Assembly (NCBI GenBank): GCA_022821845.1
Contig: JAJECT010000003.1
Coordinates: 1 to 33,965, forward strand
Direction of reading: 5' to 3'
DNA from: Rhodothermales bacterium
GTDB lineage: Bacteria; Bacteroidota; Rhodothermia; Rhodothermales; VXPQ01
Length of the DNA: 33,965 nucleotides
A model generated the notes under the pieces. That model made no database searches, was not told the DNA's origin, and saw only the letters and a program-made list of their open reading frames with translations. Numbering within the stretch: position 1 is the stretch's first letter; each line of letters starts with the position of its first letter. Below, piece by piece: positions 25,736 through 33,965 of this stretch. Position numbers and translations under genes: made by a program.

Positions 25736-25758
25736 GATGGTATTCGAACAGCGTATCC

Positions 25759-26247
25759 TTAATCCATTACGAACTGCGAGCCCGGTCGATCTTCGTGGCG
25801 GATTTCGTCCACCGGTTCGCGTTTGCCTTCCCCCGCATAGAGTCGGTTCGGACAATTTACGATCCACGCGTCTTCCTGTCCCGTATTGCGGTAGGCGTGC
25901 ACGACGCCTGGCGGCACAAGCGCCGTCGCCGGACGCGCCGCCCCGAATTCCTCGCGAAAACGATAGCCGAAAGAAGGGGAATCGGGGCGCGTATCCCACA
26001 GGTACAGTCGAAAAACGCCGTTAAAAAACACGAACAAGTCTGTTTGCGCCGCATGTTCGTGCGGCCCGCGCGCCACGCCAGGATGGGTAAGGGACAAGTA
26101 GCCCATGCGCGGATGCACGGCCTCGGGCCATTCGTCGCGGCGAAAAAATTCGGCCAGCGACCCGCGCGCGTCTTCGAAAAACCGGAGCGGCCGAATCGGA
26201 CACCCGCTTATTTCGCCCTCTTTCCAGTCAGGCAAAACGATACTCAC
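25759..26247 (-). CDS. rmlC: dTDP-4-dehydrorhamnose 3,5-epimerase-like cupin
   Basis: The 162-residue product is a single cupin domain of the RmlC/FdtA-like group: FFEDARGSLAEFF (23-35), ARGPHEH with His63 and His65 (59-65), a strand-rich core and VPPGVVHAYRN (111-121). RmlC epimerises dTDP-4-keto-6-deoxyglucose at C3 and C5; relatives such as FdtA/QdtA isomerise the same substrate, and this short form could be either. The GTG start at 26247 overlaps the rmlA stop by 4 bases (GTGA), which supports this start and indicates translational coupling. The context of rmlB and rmlA shows that the substrate is a dTDP-4-keto sugar. No rmlD is seen. Confidence 0.82.
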   Translation of the reverse strand: MSIVLPDWKEGEISGCPIRPLRFFEDARGSLAEFFRRDEWPEAVHPRMGYLSLTHPGVARGPHEHAAQTDLFVFFNGVFRLYLWDTRPDSPSFGYRFREEFGAARPATALVPPGVVHAYRNTGQEDAWIVNCPNRLYAGEGKREPVDEIRHEDRPGSQFVMD

Positions 26248-27017
26248 GGCGCATTCAGGGATTGAAGTTCTTCGTAAACCAGGTCGCGGGCCAGTTCGTT
26301 CGCCTCGTGCCACCCTTCAATGGTGCCGGCGTCGCCCCACCACGCGTTCAGCACGCCCCAGGAAAGGCCGCCCGACCGAATGTACGCATTGCTTACGTCG
26401 CTGATTTCGTATTCTCCGCGCGCGCTGGGAGCGAGTCCCGCAATGACGTCGAATACGCCCGCATCGTAAAAATACAGGCCCGTTACGCAATAATTGCTGG
26501 GCGGGTCCGAAGGTTTTTCGATAATCTCCACGATCCGCTCGCCGTCAAAACGCGGCACGCCATAGCGCTCGGGGTCGGGCACTTCCTTGAGCAATACCCG
26601 GGCGCCCGCGCCGTCCGCGGCAAGCTGGCTGCGAAACGCCGCCGCCTCGCGCCCGATATCCTCCCCGATAATATTATCCCCCAGCACGACCAGCAAAGGC
26701 TGCCCCGCCGCGAACGAAGCGCACAGGGCAAGCGCCTGGGCAATCCCGCCCGGCTCGTCCTGTACGCGAAAGGTCAGGTCCAGGCCCAGATCGCGTCCGC
26801 TGCCAAGAAGATTCACGACATCGCCCATATGCCCCGGGCTGGTCACCACGGCAACCTCCCGAATGCCCGCCCGCCGCATCCGGATCAGCGGATGGAAGAT
26901 CATCGGATAACGACCGACCGGAAGCAAATGCTTGTTGGTGATCCGGGTGAGCGGGTACAAGCGGCTTCCCAGCCCGCCTGCCAGTAAAACGCCCTTCAGG
27001 GGTTGATCTTCGGACAT
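26244..27017 (-). CDS. rmlA: Glucose-1-phosphate thymidylyltransferase
   Basis: RmlA makes dTDP-glucose from dTTP and glucose-1-phosphate. The 257-residue protein carries the nucleotidyltransferase signature LLAGGLGSRLYPLT (11-24), the KHLLPVG lysine (Lys29), metal-binding GDN (113-115) and EKP (167-169). It is shorter than E. coli RmlA (about 290), lacking the C-terminal part that forms the allosteric dTDP-rhamnose site in the long forms, so feedback control may differ. It starts at ATG 27017, 38 bases after rmlB, and overlaps the rmlC-like gene by 4 bases. Products probably feed cell-surface polysaccharide synthesis. Confidence 0.93.
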   Translation of the reverse strand: MSEDQPLKGVLLAGGLGSRLYPLTRITNKHLLPVGRYPMIFHPLIRMRRAGIREVAVVTSPGHMGDVVNLLGSGRDLGLDLTFRVQDEPGGIAQALALCASFAAGQPLLVVLGDNIIGEDIGREAAAFRSQLAADGAGARVLLKEVPDPERYGVPRFDGERIVEIIEKPSDPPSNYCVTGLYFYDAGVFDVIAGLAPSARGEYEISDVSNAYIRSGGLSWGVLNAWWGDAGTIEGWHEANELARDLVYEELQSLNAP

Positions 27018-27032
27018 GCTTTTTCGATGCGG

Positions 27033-27056
27033 ACCAATATAAATACCAATATAAAC
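27033..27056 (-). repeat. 12-bp tandem repeat between rmlB and rmlA, promoter-like on minus
   Basis: Accaatataaat (27033-27044) is followed directly by accaatataaac (27045-27056), 11 of 12 identical. Read on the minus strand each copy contains TATATTGG, close to the TAnnTTTG promoter element of Bacteroidota. The second copy touches the rmlB stop codon, and the first ends 16 bases before the rmlA start. This could be an internal promoter or operator for rmlA. Confidence 0.45.
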
Positions 27057-28159
27057 TACGCTGGCGCGGCGTATTGTTCGCGATACCACTGGCGCCAGGT
27101 TTCGTCCGTCGCCTGTTCGAGCCAGGTTTCGTGCTCCAGGTACCAGGCGACGGTCGCCTCGATTCCCTGCGTCAGGTCGCGCCGGGGCCGCCAGCCCAGT
27201 TCGCGGCGCACCTTGGAGACATCCATGGCGTAGCGATAATCGTGGCCGGGCCGATCCGGCGCAAAGGACACAAGCGCCCGCGAAGCGCCTTCCGACCGTC
27301 CAAGCGCCCGGTCCACGCAATCCAGCACGTCGTGCGCGATCTCAAGGTTCGTCCGACACGCTTCGCCCCCCACGCCGTAGGTTTCCCCATCGACGCCCGA
27401 CATCAGTATGGTTTCCAGCGCTTCGCAATGGTCTTCCACGTAAAGCCAGTCGCGCACATGGTCTCCCGCGCCGTAAATTGGAATCTCGTTTTCCTGCATC
27501 GCCCGGACGATAATCAGCGGGATCAGTTTTTCGGGAAATTGCCGGGGGCCGTAATTATTCGAACAGTTTGAAATCACCACCGGCAAGCCATATGTTTGCG
27601 CCCAGGCGCGCGCAAAATGGTCCGCAGAGGCCTTGGAAGCCGAATAGGGCGAGCGGGGGTCGTACGGCGTCGTTTCGGAAAAAAAGCCTTCGGGACCCAG
27701 GCTTCCGTATACTTCATCGGTCGATACATGGTGAAAACGATAGGCCCCGGTCCCGAAATCGTCGGCGTTCCAGGCGGCGCGGGCTTCTTCGAGGAGCGTC
27801 GCCGTGCCCAGCACATTCGTATGCACAAAGGAAAGCGGCGCCCGCACGGACCGATCTACATGACTCTCTGCGGCAAAATGCACGACGGTAGAAAACGCAT
27901 GCTCCTGGAAAAGGGCGCGAACCTTTTCCCGGTCCGCAATATCGCCGCGCGCAAAAAAGTAATTTTCCGCCTGCTCGATGGGCGCCAGGTTCATGAGGTT
28001 GCCTGCGTACGTCAGGGAGTCCAGGTTCACGAACCGCGTATCGGGATAGCGCGGCACCATCCTGACGAGAAAATTGGACCCGATGAAGCCCGCCCCGCCA
28101 GTAACCAGTACGGAGCGGGGAACATGGTTGCAATGTGTCCGAAGGGCGTTCGAATCCAC
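27056..28159 (-). CDS. rmlB: dTDP-glucose 4,6-dehydratase
   Basis: RmlB converts dTDP-glucose to dTDP-4-keto-6-deoxyglucose with bound NAD+. The 367-residue extended SDR shows TGGAGFIGSN (20-29), HFAAESHVDRS (94-104), STDEVYG (146-152, catalytic Thr147, Asp148 and Glu149), YSASKASAD (172-180, Tyr172 and Lys176) and NNYGPRQFPEKLIP (201-214). The start appears to be GTG at 28159, about 15 residues before the first strand; no ATG fits the family start. Divergent polA begins 116 bases away. Together with rmlA and the rmlC-like gene it forms a dTDP-deoxysugar operon transcribed rmlB first. Confidence 0.95.
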   Translation of the reverse strand: MDSNALRTHCNHVPRSVLVTGGAGFIGSNFLVRMVPRYPDTRFVNLDSLTYAGNLMNLAPIEQAENYFFARGDIADREKVRALFQEHAFSTVVHFAAESHVDRSVRAPLSFVHTNVLGTATLLEEARAAWNADDFGTGAYRFHHVSTDEVYGSLGPEGFFSETTPYDPRSPYSASKASADHFARAWAQTYGLPVVISNCSNNYGPRQFPEKLIPLIIVRAMQENEIPIYGAGDHVRDWLYVEDHCEALETILMSGVDGETYGVGGEACRTNLEIAHDVLDCVDRALGRSEGASRALVSFAPDRPGHDYRYAMDVSKVRRELGWRPRRDLTQGIEATVAWYLEHETWLEQATDETWRQWYREQYAAPA

Positions 28160-28275
28160 GAAAAGCGCAGGGAATGCATGGGCAAAAAGAACGAAATGCC
28201 TCGCCGGGCTTTATACAGCATGCGCCCGGCGCGGTTTCGCAGACCGGCGCGCGCTATACAAGTACGCAGCATGAC

Positions 28276-31107
28276 ATGACCCGGAAAAACGAAACGAACG
28301 CGGCGAAGCGAACCGCCCCCCTCTATTTGCTGGACGCGATGGCCCTCGCCTACCGGGCCTATTTTGCGTTCATTGGACGCCCGCTGATGAATGCGCAGGG
28401 CGAAAACACCTCCGCGGCGTACGGTTTCGCCACCACGTTGTTCAAACTCATCGAAGACTACGGCATTCAGCGCATCGCCGTGGTGTTCGATGTGGTGGGG
28501 CCCGGCGGAGGCACGTTCCGGGATGAATTATTCGAGGACTACAAGGCGAACCGGAGCCCGATTCCCGAAGATCTGGCCGCCGCGCTCCCCCGCATCAAGG
28601 AGATTGTGGAGGCGTCGGGCGTAGTCGTGATAGAAGAGGGGGGCGTCGAAGCCGACGACGTGATCGGCACGCTGGCGCGGCAAACCGCCGGAGAAGGCGC
28701 CAAGGCGGTGATTGTGTCGCCCGATAAGGATTTCCAGCAGTTGCTTGGCGAGCATATTTCCATCTTTCGCCCGGCCCGGCGCGGCGAAGGCTTCGATTCC
28801 GTCACCGAGGAGGTGTTTCGGGAAAAATATGGCCTCGCGCCGATCCGGTTCATCGATTTGCTGGCGCTGATGGGAGACGCCAGCGACAATGTGCCGGGCG
28901 TGCCGGGCATCGGCGAAAAAACGGCGACGAAGCTGATTCAGGAGTACGGCTCGCTCGAAAGCCTGCTGGAGAACGCGCAACAGGTGAAGGGCAAGCGGGC
29001 GCGGGAGGGATTGATCGAACACCGGGACAAGGCCTTGCTCAGCAAGCAACTGGTTACGATCAAAACGGATGTCCCGCTGGACGTAACCGAGGCGCAGCTC
29101 GCGCGCGCCGCGCCGGATCGCGAAGTCTTGCTTTCCCTGTTTAACGCGCTTCAGTTCAATCGGCTCTACCGCAAGGTGAAATCGGGCGCATTCGCGCAAA
29201 CAGACGGAACGCCTGCGCAAAACGGGAGCGCGGACGCTGCGAAAACGAAAAAAGCGGCCGCCCCCACGCTCTTCTCCGAAGAACCGGCCAAGCCCTCGGC
29301 CCTAACGTCCTACGACCCGGAAAAAACCGCCTATCGGCTCGTCGTCGACAAGAAAAGCCTGCAAGCCGAGGCGGACGCGTTACGCAAGGCCGAGCGGTTC
29401 GCTTTCGACACGGAGACGACGTCGGTCGATCCGATGTGGGCGTCGCTTGTGGGCGTTTCCTTTGCCCTGGCTCCCGGCGAAGCCTGCTATATTCCCACGC
29501 CTTTGCCGGATGGCACGTCCACGGAAGAAGCGCTGGCCCTGCTGGCTCCCGCGCTGCGCGGAGAGGCGCGCAAGATCGGCCAGAACGCGAAGTACGACAT
29601 GGTCGTGCTGGAGCGGCACGGCCTGCGGGCGGAAGGTCCTTTTTTCGATACGATGGTGGCGCATTACCTGTTGTCTCCGGAAGAAGCGCACGGCCTGGAT
29701 TCGCTGGCCTTGAAATTCCTGGACTACAAGACCATTCCGATCGAAGACCTTATCGGAACGGGGAAAAATCAGCAGTCGATGCGGGACGTGGCGCCCGAAA
29801 AAATATGTCCGTACGCATGCGAAGATGCGGACGTCGCCTTGCGCCTCGCGGATATACTGGAGAAAAATCTCCGGGAGGAGGCCTTGCTGACGCTTGCGGA
29901 GCGGATCGAATTTCCGCTTTTGCGCGTGTTGGCGGATATGGAAATCGCCGGGATCCGCGTCGATCCGGATATGCTGGCCACGCTCTCCAGCGAAATGGGG
30001 GAGCGCCTTCGCGACCTCGAAGAACAAATCTACGCGGAGGCCGGAGAAACATTCAGGATTGGCTCCCCGCAACAGCTCGGCCATATTCTGTTCGAGAAAC
30101 TGGGCTTGCCAAGCAAGCGCAAAACGTCCCGCGGCGCGCCTTCCACAAGAGAAGAAGTGCTGGAGCAACTCGCAGGCAGCCACCCCCTGCCGGCGCTCGT
30201 GCTCGAATGGCGCAAATTTTCCAAGTTGAAAAGCACCTACGCGGACAGTCTCGGCAAACTGATCCATCCCGAAACCGGCCGCATTCACACGAACTACAAC
30301 CAGACCGTGGCGGCTACGGGAAGGCTGTCCTCGGCAGGACCCAACCTGCAAAATATTCCCATCCGGACGGACAAGGGACGGGAAATCCGCAAGGCGTTCG
30401 TGGCCCAAAAGGGGTGGAAATTGCTTTCGTCCGACTACGTGCAAATAGAACTTCGCATTCTGGCCTCCATGAGCGGGGACCAGGCGCTCGCCGAAGCGTT
30501 TCGACAGAAAGTAGACATACATCGGGCCGTCGCGGCGAATATCTACAAGGTTCCGCCCGAAGAAGTCCATGAGGACCAGCGCCGCAAGGCCAAGGAAGTA
30601 AATTACGGCATTCCCTACGGCATCGGCGCGCGGGGCCTGGCCCGCCGTCTGGGGTGCCAGTTTGCGGAAGCCCAGGAATTGATCGATAGCTATCTGAAAA
30701 CGTATCCTGCGGTAACGACCCTTATCAACCGGGTAATCGAAGAAGCCCAGGAGCAGGGATTCGTTCGCACGATACTCGGGCGGCGGCGTTTCGTACCGAA
30801 CATTCATTCGCGCAACGCGGCGCAGCGGGCGTTTTCCGAGCGCGTAGCCCGCAACATGCCCATCCAGGGAACGCAGGCCGACATGATAAAAATCGCCATG
30901 CTTCGGATAGATCGCAAACTGAAAGAAGAGGGACTCGCGGCCCGCATGTTGCTCCAGGTCCACGACGAACTCGTTCTGGAAATGCCGCCGGAAGAAATCG
31001 ATGCGGTGCAAACGATCGTTCGCGAGGAAATGGAATTGGCCCTTCCGCTCGAAGTGCCGATCGAGGTGCACATGAACACCGGAGACCATTGGCTCGACGC
31101 GCACTAA
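28276..31107 (+). CDS. polA: DNA polymerase I
   Basis: The 943-residue protein contains the N-terminal 5'-3' exonuclease (about 15-300, with SPDKDFQQLL and GDASDNVPGVPGIG blocks), a 3'-5' exonuclease domain with intact FDTETTS (Asp377, Glu379), and the polymerase domain. Motif A is DYVQIELR (from Asp720), motif B RRKAKEVNYGIPYG (769-782), and motif C VHDEL (His896, Asp897, Glu898). In motif B the residue aligned with E. coli Phe762/Taq Phe667 is Tyr777, a change known to relax discrimination against dideoxynucleotides. The serine in the usual DYSQIELR of motif A is Val722. ATG 28276 is chosen; upstream in-frame sequence overlaps the promoter region. It fills Okazaki gaps and acts in repair. 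Confidence 0.97.
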   Translation: MTRKNETNAAKRTAPLYLLDAMALAYRAYFAFIGRPLMNAQGENTSAAYGFATTLFKLIEDYGIQRIAVVFDVVGPGGGTFRDELFEDYKANRSPIPEDLAAALPRIKEIVEASGVVVIEEGGVEADDVIGTLARQTAGEGAKAVIVSPDKDFQQLLGEHISIFRPARRGEGFDSVTEEVFREKYGLAPIRFIDLLALMGDASDNVPGVPGIGEKTATKLIQEYGSLESLLENAQQVKGKRAREGLIEHRDKALLSKQLVTIKTDVPLDVTEAQLARAAPDREVLLSLFNALQFNRLYRKVKSGAFAQTDGTPAQNGSADAAKTKKAAAPTLFSEEPAKPSALTSYDPEKTAYRLVVDKKSLQAEADALRKAERFAFDTETTSVDPMWASLVGVSFALAPGEACYIPTPLPDGTSTEEALALLAPALRGEARKIGQNAKYDMVVLERHGLRAEGPFFDTMVAHYLLSPEEAHGLDSLALKFLDYKTIPIEDLIGTGKNQQSMRDVAPEKICPYACEDADVALRLADILEKNLREEALLTLAERIEFPLLRVLADMEIAGIRVDPDMLATLSSEMGERLRDLEEQIYAEAGETFRIGSPQQLGHILFEKLGLPSKRKTSRGAPSTREEVLEQLAGSHPLPALVLEWRKFSKLKSTYADSLGKLIHPETGRIHTNYNQTVAATGRLSSAGPNLQNIPIRTDKGREIRKAFVAQKGWKLLSSDYVQIELRILASMSGDQALAEAFRQKVDIHRAVAANIYKVPPEEVHEDQRRKAKEVNYGIPYGIGARGLARRLGCQFAEAQELIDSYLKTYPAVTTLINRVIEEAQEQGFVRTILGRRRFVPNIHSRNAAQRAFSERVARNMPIQGTQADMIKIAMLRIDRKLKEEGLAARMLLQVHDELVLEMPPEEIDAVQTIVREEMELALPLEVPIEVHMNTGDHWLDAH

Positions 31108-31109
31108 TC

Positions 31110-32405
31110 ATGCCGGAAGGTTTCGCATTCGAAGAAGCGTCGCAAGGCATAGCGGCGTACCGCCTTGCGGCCAATGGCTTGCAGGTGTTGCTGCTTCGGG
31201 ACGCTACGGCCCCCGTCGCCGCCTTTATGATCACCTACTTCGTCGGCAGCCGCCACGAACAGGAAGGCCGCACAGGCGCGTTCCATTTTCTCGAACACCT
31301 CATGTTCAAAGGGTCGGCCCGCTTCAACAAAGAGGCGGGGGCCTCGGTATTCGGCGTATTGCAGCGCACGGGGGCCCGGGTCAACGCCACCACTTCGCTG
31401 GATCGAACGAATTACTACGAAATGCTCCCCGTAGAACATCTTCCGCTCGCTGTGGAAATCGAAGCGGATCGCATGCGCGGCGCCTTGCTCCGACGCGAAG
31501 ACATGGAGCGGGAGCGCACGGTCATCCTGAACGAACTGGACCGGGGCGAAAACGATCCGATCCGAAAACTTTTCCATGCGGTGTGGAGCGCGGCCTTCAC
31601 CGAGCACCCCTACCACCACCCGGTGATCGGATGGCGAAAGGACGTGGAACAGATGACGCCGGCTGATTTGCGCCAGCTATACGATACCTGGTACCGACCC
31701 GACAATGCAACCGTTAGCGTGATCGGAGATTTCGATAAAACGAAGACGCTGGAATGCATTCGCCGCCATTTCGAGCCAATCGCCAATCCGACGAAACCTT
31801 TGCCTGTGGTCTGCGCCCGCGAACCGGCGCAGACGCAGGCGCGGCGCGTAGTCGTAGAGCAGGCGGGATGGCAGGGCGCCGTAATGCTTGCCTGGAAATC
31901 GCCCTGCGGGCTGGATACGGACACGGATGCCCTCGATATGCTTTTCGCGGTCCTGTCCGCCGGGAAAAACAGCCGTTTGTATCGCCGCCTTACCGATCGC
32001 GGCCTTACGACCAGCGCGTGGGGAACCGTTTCCCGGTTTCGCGATCCGGGGCTTGCCTATGTGTTTGCAAGGCCGGCGCCCGGCAAAACGCACGAAGAAG
32101 TAGCCGCGGCCATCCAGGAAGCCGTAGAGGAGGTTCGCGACAATGGCGTGGAGGAAGCAGAACTGCGGCGCGCGGCGAACCAGCGCAAGGCGCAGGCAGC
32201 CTTTAGCCGCGACGGGGCGTTTTCGGCGGCGGCGGAACTGAACGAAGCGCTGGCGGCGGGCGACTGGAAACTGTACGCGTCCATGCAGGACCGCCTGAGC
32301 GCCGTCTCCGCAGAAGACGTGCAGCGGGTCGCGCGGCGCTATCTCGTGCGCAGCGCCTGCACCACCGGCTTCTACAGGATAGCAGACGGCGAGGCCCCCG
32401 CATGA
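31110..32405 (+). CDS. M16 family zinc peptidase, catalytic subunit
   Basis: The 431-residue protein has the inverted zinc motif HFLEH (59-63) and the third ligand glutamate in ILNELD (Glu142), as in pitrilysin-like M16 peptidases. It lacks a visible signal peptide. Its C-terminal half does not carry the canonical Arg/Tyr substrate-binding pair of M16 enzymes (the corresponding segment reads TDRGLTTSAWG). The next gene provides that pair but lacks the zinc site, so the two probably form a heterodimer like mitochondrial processing peptidase. Start ATG 31110 lies 2 bases after the polA stop; a TTG at 31089 overlaps polA. The stop overlaps the next start (ATGA). Confidence 0.93.
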   Translation: MPEGFAFEEASQGIAAYRLAANGLQVLLLRDATAPVAAFMITYFVGSRHEQEGRTGAFHFLEHLMFKGSARFNKEAGASVFGVLQRTGARVNATTSLDRTNYYEMLPVEHLPLAVEIEADRMRGALLRREDMERERTVILNELDRGENDPIRKLFHAVWSAAFTEHPYHHPVIGWRKDVEQMTPADLRQLYDTWYRPDNATVSVIGDFDKTKTLECIRRHFEPIANPTKPLPVVCAREPAQTQARRVVVEQAGWQGAVMLAWKSPCGLDTDTDALDMLFAVLSAGKNSRLYRRLTDRGLTTSAWGTVSRFRDPGLAYVFARPAPGKTHEEVAAAIQEAVEEVRDNGVEEAELRRAANQRKAQAAFSRDGAFSAAAELNEALAAGDWKLYASMQDRLSAVSAEDVQRVARRYLVRSACTTGFYRIADGEAPA

Positions 32406-33718
32406 CGGTTTTTTCCGAAGCGCCGCCCGGCAGGCCGTCCTTCGTCGAGCGCATTTCCGAGCGTAGAATTGGTCCGTGCCGCCTTATCTCGCTGCGTACG
32501 CCCATCCGCGACGTGGTTACGTGGTGCGGCTCCTTCGCCAGCGCCCCGGACCTGGGCCGTCGAGAGGCGTTGTTGCTGCAACATCTGGTCGTATCCATGC
32601 TGGACAAGGGCGCCGGCGCGCTGGACCAGTTCGCCATCGCGGAAATACTGGAAACGAGGGGGGCGGAACTGGCGTTCGCCTCGGATACGCTGCGCATAGA
32701 TTTTGCGGGTCGCGCCCTGAAAAAAGACGCTCCCCAGGCGCTGGGCCTTGCCGCCTTGCAGTTGCGCGAACCCCTTTTCCCGGAAGAAGAACTGCCCAAG
32801 GCCAAAGACCGGATCGCTGCCTCCGTCAAGCGCTCCATGGAAAGCACCGCCGCGCAAGCGTCCAGGGCGTTGCGGCAGCAGCTATACGACGCGGCGCATC
32901 CGAATCACGCCCAGGCGTTCGAGGCGCAGCTGGCGCAATTGCAAGACTTTTCCATAGACGACGTCCGAACGTATCATGCGACGCATTTCGGCGCCAACGC
33001 CTTTACGCTCGTGGCGGTAGGCGACATGGACGAAGACGCGCTCGGCAAGGTCGTGGACGAATGCTTCGGCAGCTGGCCGACGCATGGCGCCACGCCGCGC
33101 TTCGCCGCGACAGCCGAACAGCGGATTCCCGGCGTATCCGTCGTTACCCTCCCGGACAAGGAAAATGTGGATGTGCGCCTGGGACATACGCTTTCGATCC
33201 GGCGCAACGCCGACGAGTACCTCCCCGTATTCCTTGCCAATTTCGTCCTGGGCGGCAATTTCTCGGCGCGCCTCATGCAAACCATTCGCGACGAAATGGG
33301 CCTGACCTACGGCATTGGCTCTTCGCTGGCGGGCGTATCCTCCGAATACGAAGGGCACTGGCAGGTGGGCGTAACCCTGTCGAAAGAACATGTGCAGCGC
33401 GGCATAGACGAAACAGCCAAGCAACTCCGCCGCTTCGTCGCGGACGGGATAACGAGCGAAGAGCTCGAAGAGAAAAAAACAACGGTTACGGGCGCGTTCA
33501 AGGTGGGGCTCTCCACCACGTTCGGACTGGCGAAAACGCTCCTCGCCCATATCGAGCAGGGATTCCCGCTGCGCTACCTGGACGAATTTCCAGAAAAGAT
33601 CGAACGCATTACCGTGGACGAAGCGAATAGCGCCATTGCACAGGCCTTCGTTCCCGACGCCCTGCACAGCGCGCTGGCCGGAAATATCCGGGAGGAAGAG
33701 GTCAGGATATGTTGTTAG
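32402..33718 (+). CDS. M16 family peptidase-like, non-catalytic partner subunit
   Basis: The 438-residue protein has the two-lobed M16 fold pattern but no HxxEH; the equivalent region reads LLLQHLVVSMLDKG (about 57-71). It retains the C-terminal RDEMGLTYGIGS segment (about 297-308) with the Arg and Tyr that bind substrate in active M16 pairs. The ATG overlaps the stop of the catalytic partner by 4 bases, so the two are translationally coupled in an equal ratio. It has no membrane segment. A T-rich stretch (33755-33776) follows the stop, but I see no clear terminator hairpin; an insertion sequence begins about 110 bases downstream. Confidence 0.92.
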   Translation: MTVFSEAPPGRPSFVERISERRIGPCRLISLRTPIRDVVTWCGSFASAPDLGRREALLLQHLVVSMLDKGAGALDQFAIAEILETRGAELAFASDTLRIDFAGRALKKDAPQALGLAALQLREPLFPEEELPKAKDRIAASVKRSMESTAAQASRALRQQLYDAAHPNHAQAFEAQLAQLQDFSIDDVRTYHATHFGANAFTLVAVGDMDEDALGKVVDECFGSWPTHGATPRFAATAEQRIPGVSVVTLPDKENVDVRLGHTLSIRRNADEYLPVFLANFVLGGNFSARLMQTIRDEMGLTYGIGSSLAGVSSEYEGHWQVGVTLSKEHVQRGIDETAKQLRRFVADGITSEELEEKKTTVTGAFKVGLSTTFGLAKTLLAHIEQGFPLRYLDEFPEKIERITVDEANSAIAQAFVPDALHSALAGNIREEEVRICC

Positions 33719-33831
33719 GGGATACTTTGGGGCCTTGGGGCGGTTACATTCCGGTTTTCTGTTTTTTTCTTATTTTCAAGGATTCGTTTGCTTCGGCAAA
33801 GCGTACCTGACCCCCCTTACGCCATCAGAAG

Positions 33832-33965
33832 TGGTCCGTAAAAACTGGACAGGCGTTTAGGTGTAGGCTTGCGATGGTTTACGCCGCTTTCGTCAGCGGC
33901 TTTCGTCTGTAGTATACGTCATCGGGCGTGAGGTTGTCAAGGCCCTGGTGCGGGCGTTCTTCGTT
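33832..33965 (-). mobile_element. End of an IS3-family-like insertion sequence (cut by window edge)
   Basis: A transposase gene end lies on the minus strand and is followed, 47 bases beyond its stop, by TGGTCCGTAAAAACTGGACA (33832-33851). This sequence has the look of an IS3-family terminal repeat and would mark the inner end of the element. The other end and any target duplication lie outside the window. It sits 113 bases after the M16 stop and does not break that gene. Confidence 0.7.
33879..33965 (-). CDS. IS3-family-like transposase, C-terminal 28 codons (partial)
   Basis: Read on the minus strand from the window edge, the frame gives NEERPHQGLDNLTPDDVYYR and a short basic tail ending KAA before the stop at 33879. 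N-x-x-RPHxxL-x-x-x-TPxxV is the very characteristic end of the rve integrase core in IS3-type OrfB transposases. The start and the DDE residues lie outside the window, so completeness cannot be judged. The terminal inverted repeat follows directly. Confidence 0.85.
   Translation of the reverse strand, partial: NEERPHQGLDNLTPDDVYYRRKPLTKAA

Overview
The window is about 34 kb of GC-rich, gene-dense bacterial chromosome. It carries mostly core genes with short gaps, several 4-bp start/stop overlaps and few recognisable Shine-Dalgarno sites. The combination points to the Bacteroidota/Rhodothermota side of the tree, perhaps a Rhodothermales-like organism: a TraR/DksA protein with degenerate zinc ligands next to ileS and lspA, a signal peptidase I with a large insert, an IleS with a GIHH signature, and a small WIY/GCGID protein of a Bacteroidota-type family. 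This placement is inferred from protein character only.

Left edge (1-409): no gene. It holds a repeated structured element with 27-bp inverted arms, one complete copy and one copy cut by the window edge. Then come a DUF1015 protein with an ADGHHR motif and serC (410-2802), and a three-subunit proton-translocating transhydrogenase, pntAA-pntAB-pntB (2975-5958). A lipoprotein-type GDSL esterase (minus) stands divergent to an ABC ATPase/permease pair (5973-10053), the same layout as E. coli tesA/ybbA-ybbP.

Central part (10100-20989), all on plus: PLP-homeostasis protein, DivIVA-like coiled-coil protein, purine nucleoside phosphorylase, ileS, TraR/DksA, lspA, lepA, an unknown exported protein and lepB. 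This run mixes translation, envelope-protein processing and growth control. A minus-strand group follows: small conserved protein, K+ channel with RCK domains, and L,D-transpeptidase, whose 3' end overlaps the 3' end of lepB by 39 bp.

Right part: an SDR oxidoreductase (plus) converges on a minus-strand dTDP-sugar cluster (rmlB-rmlA-rmlC-like-YjbQ-like). Between them lies an array of near-identical palindromes spaced about 31 bp apart (24510-24653), the most unusual non-coding feature here. polA, divergent from rmlB, and two overlapping M16 peptidase genes follow. The right edge holds one end of an IS3-family-like insertion sequence with the last 28 codons of its transposase.

No rRNA, tRNA or CRISPR array was recognised. 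The candidates I consider most novel are the palindrome array, the inverted-repeat element at the left edge, the YjbQ-like protein attached to the dTDP-sugar cluster, and the DUF1015-serC pairing.
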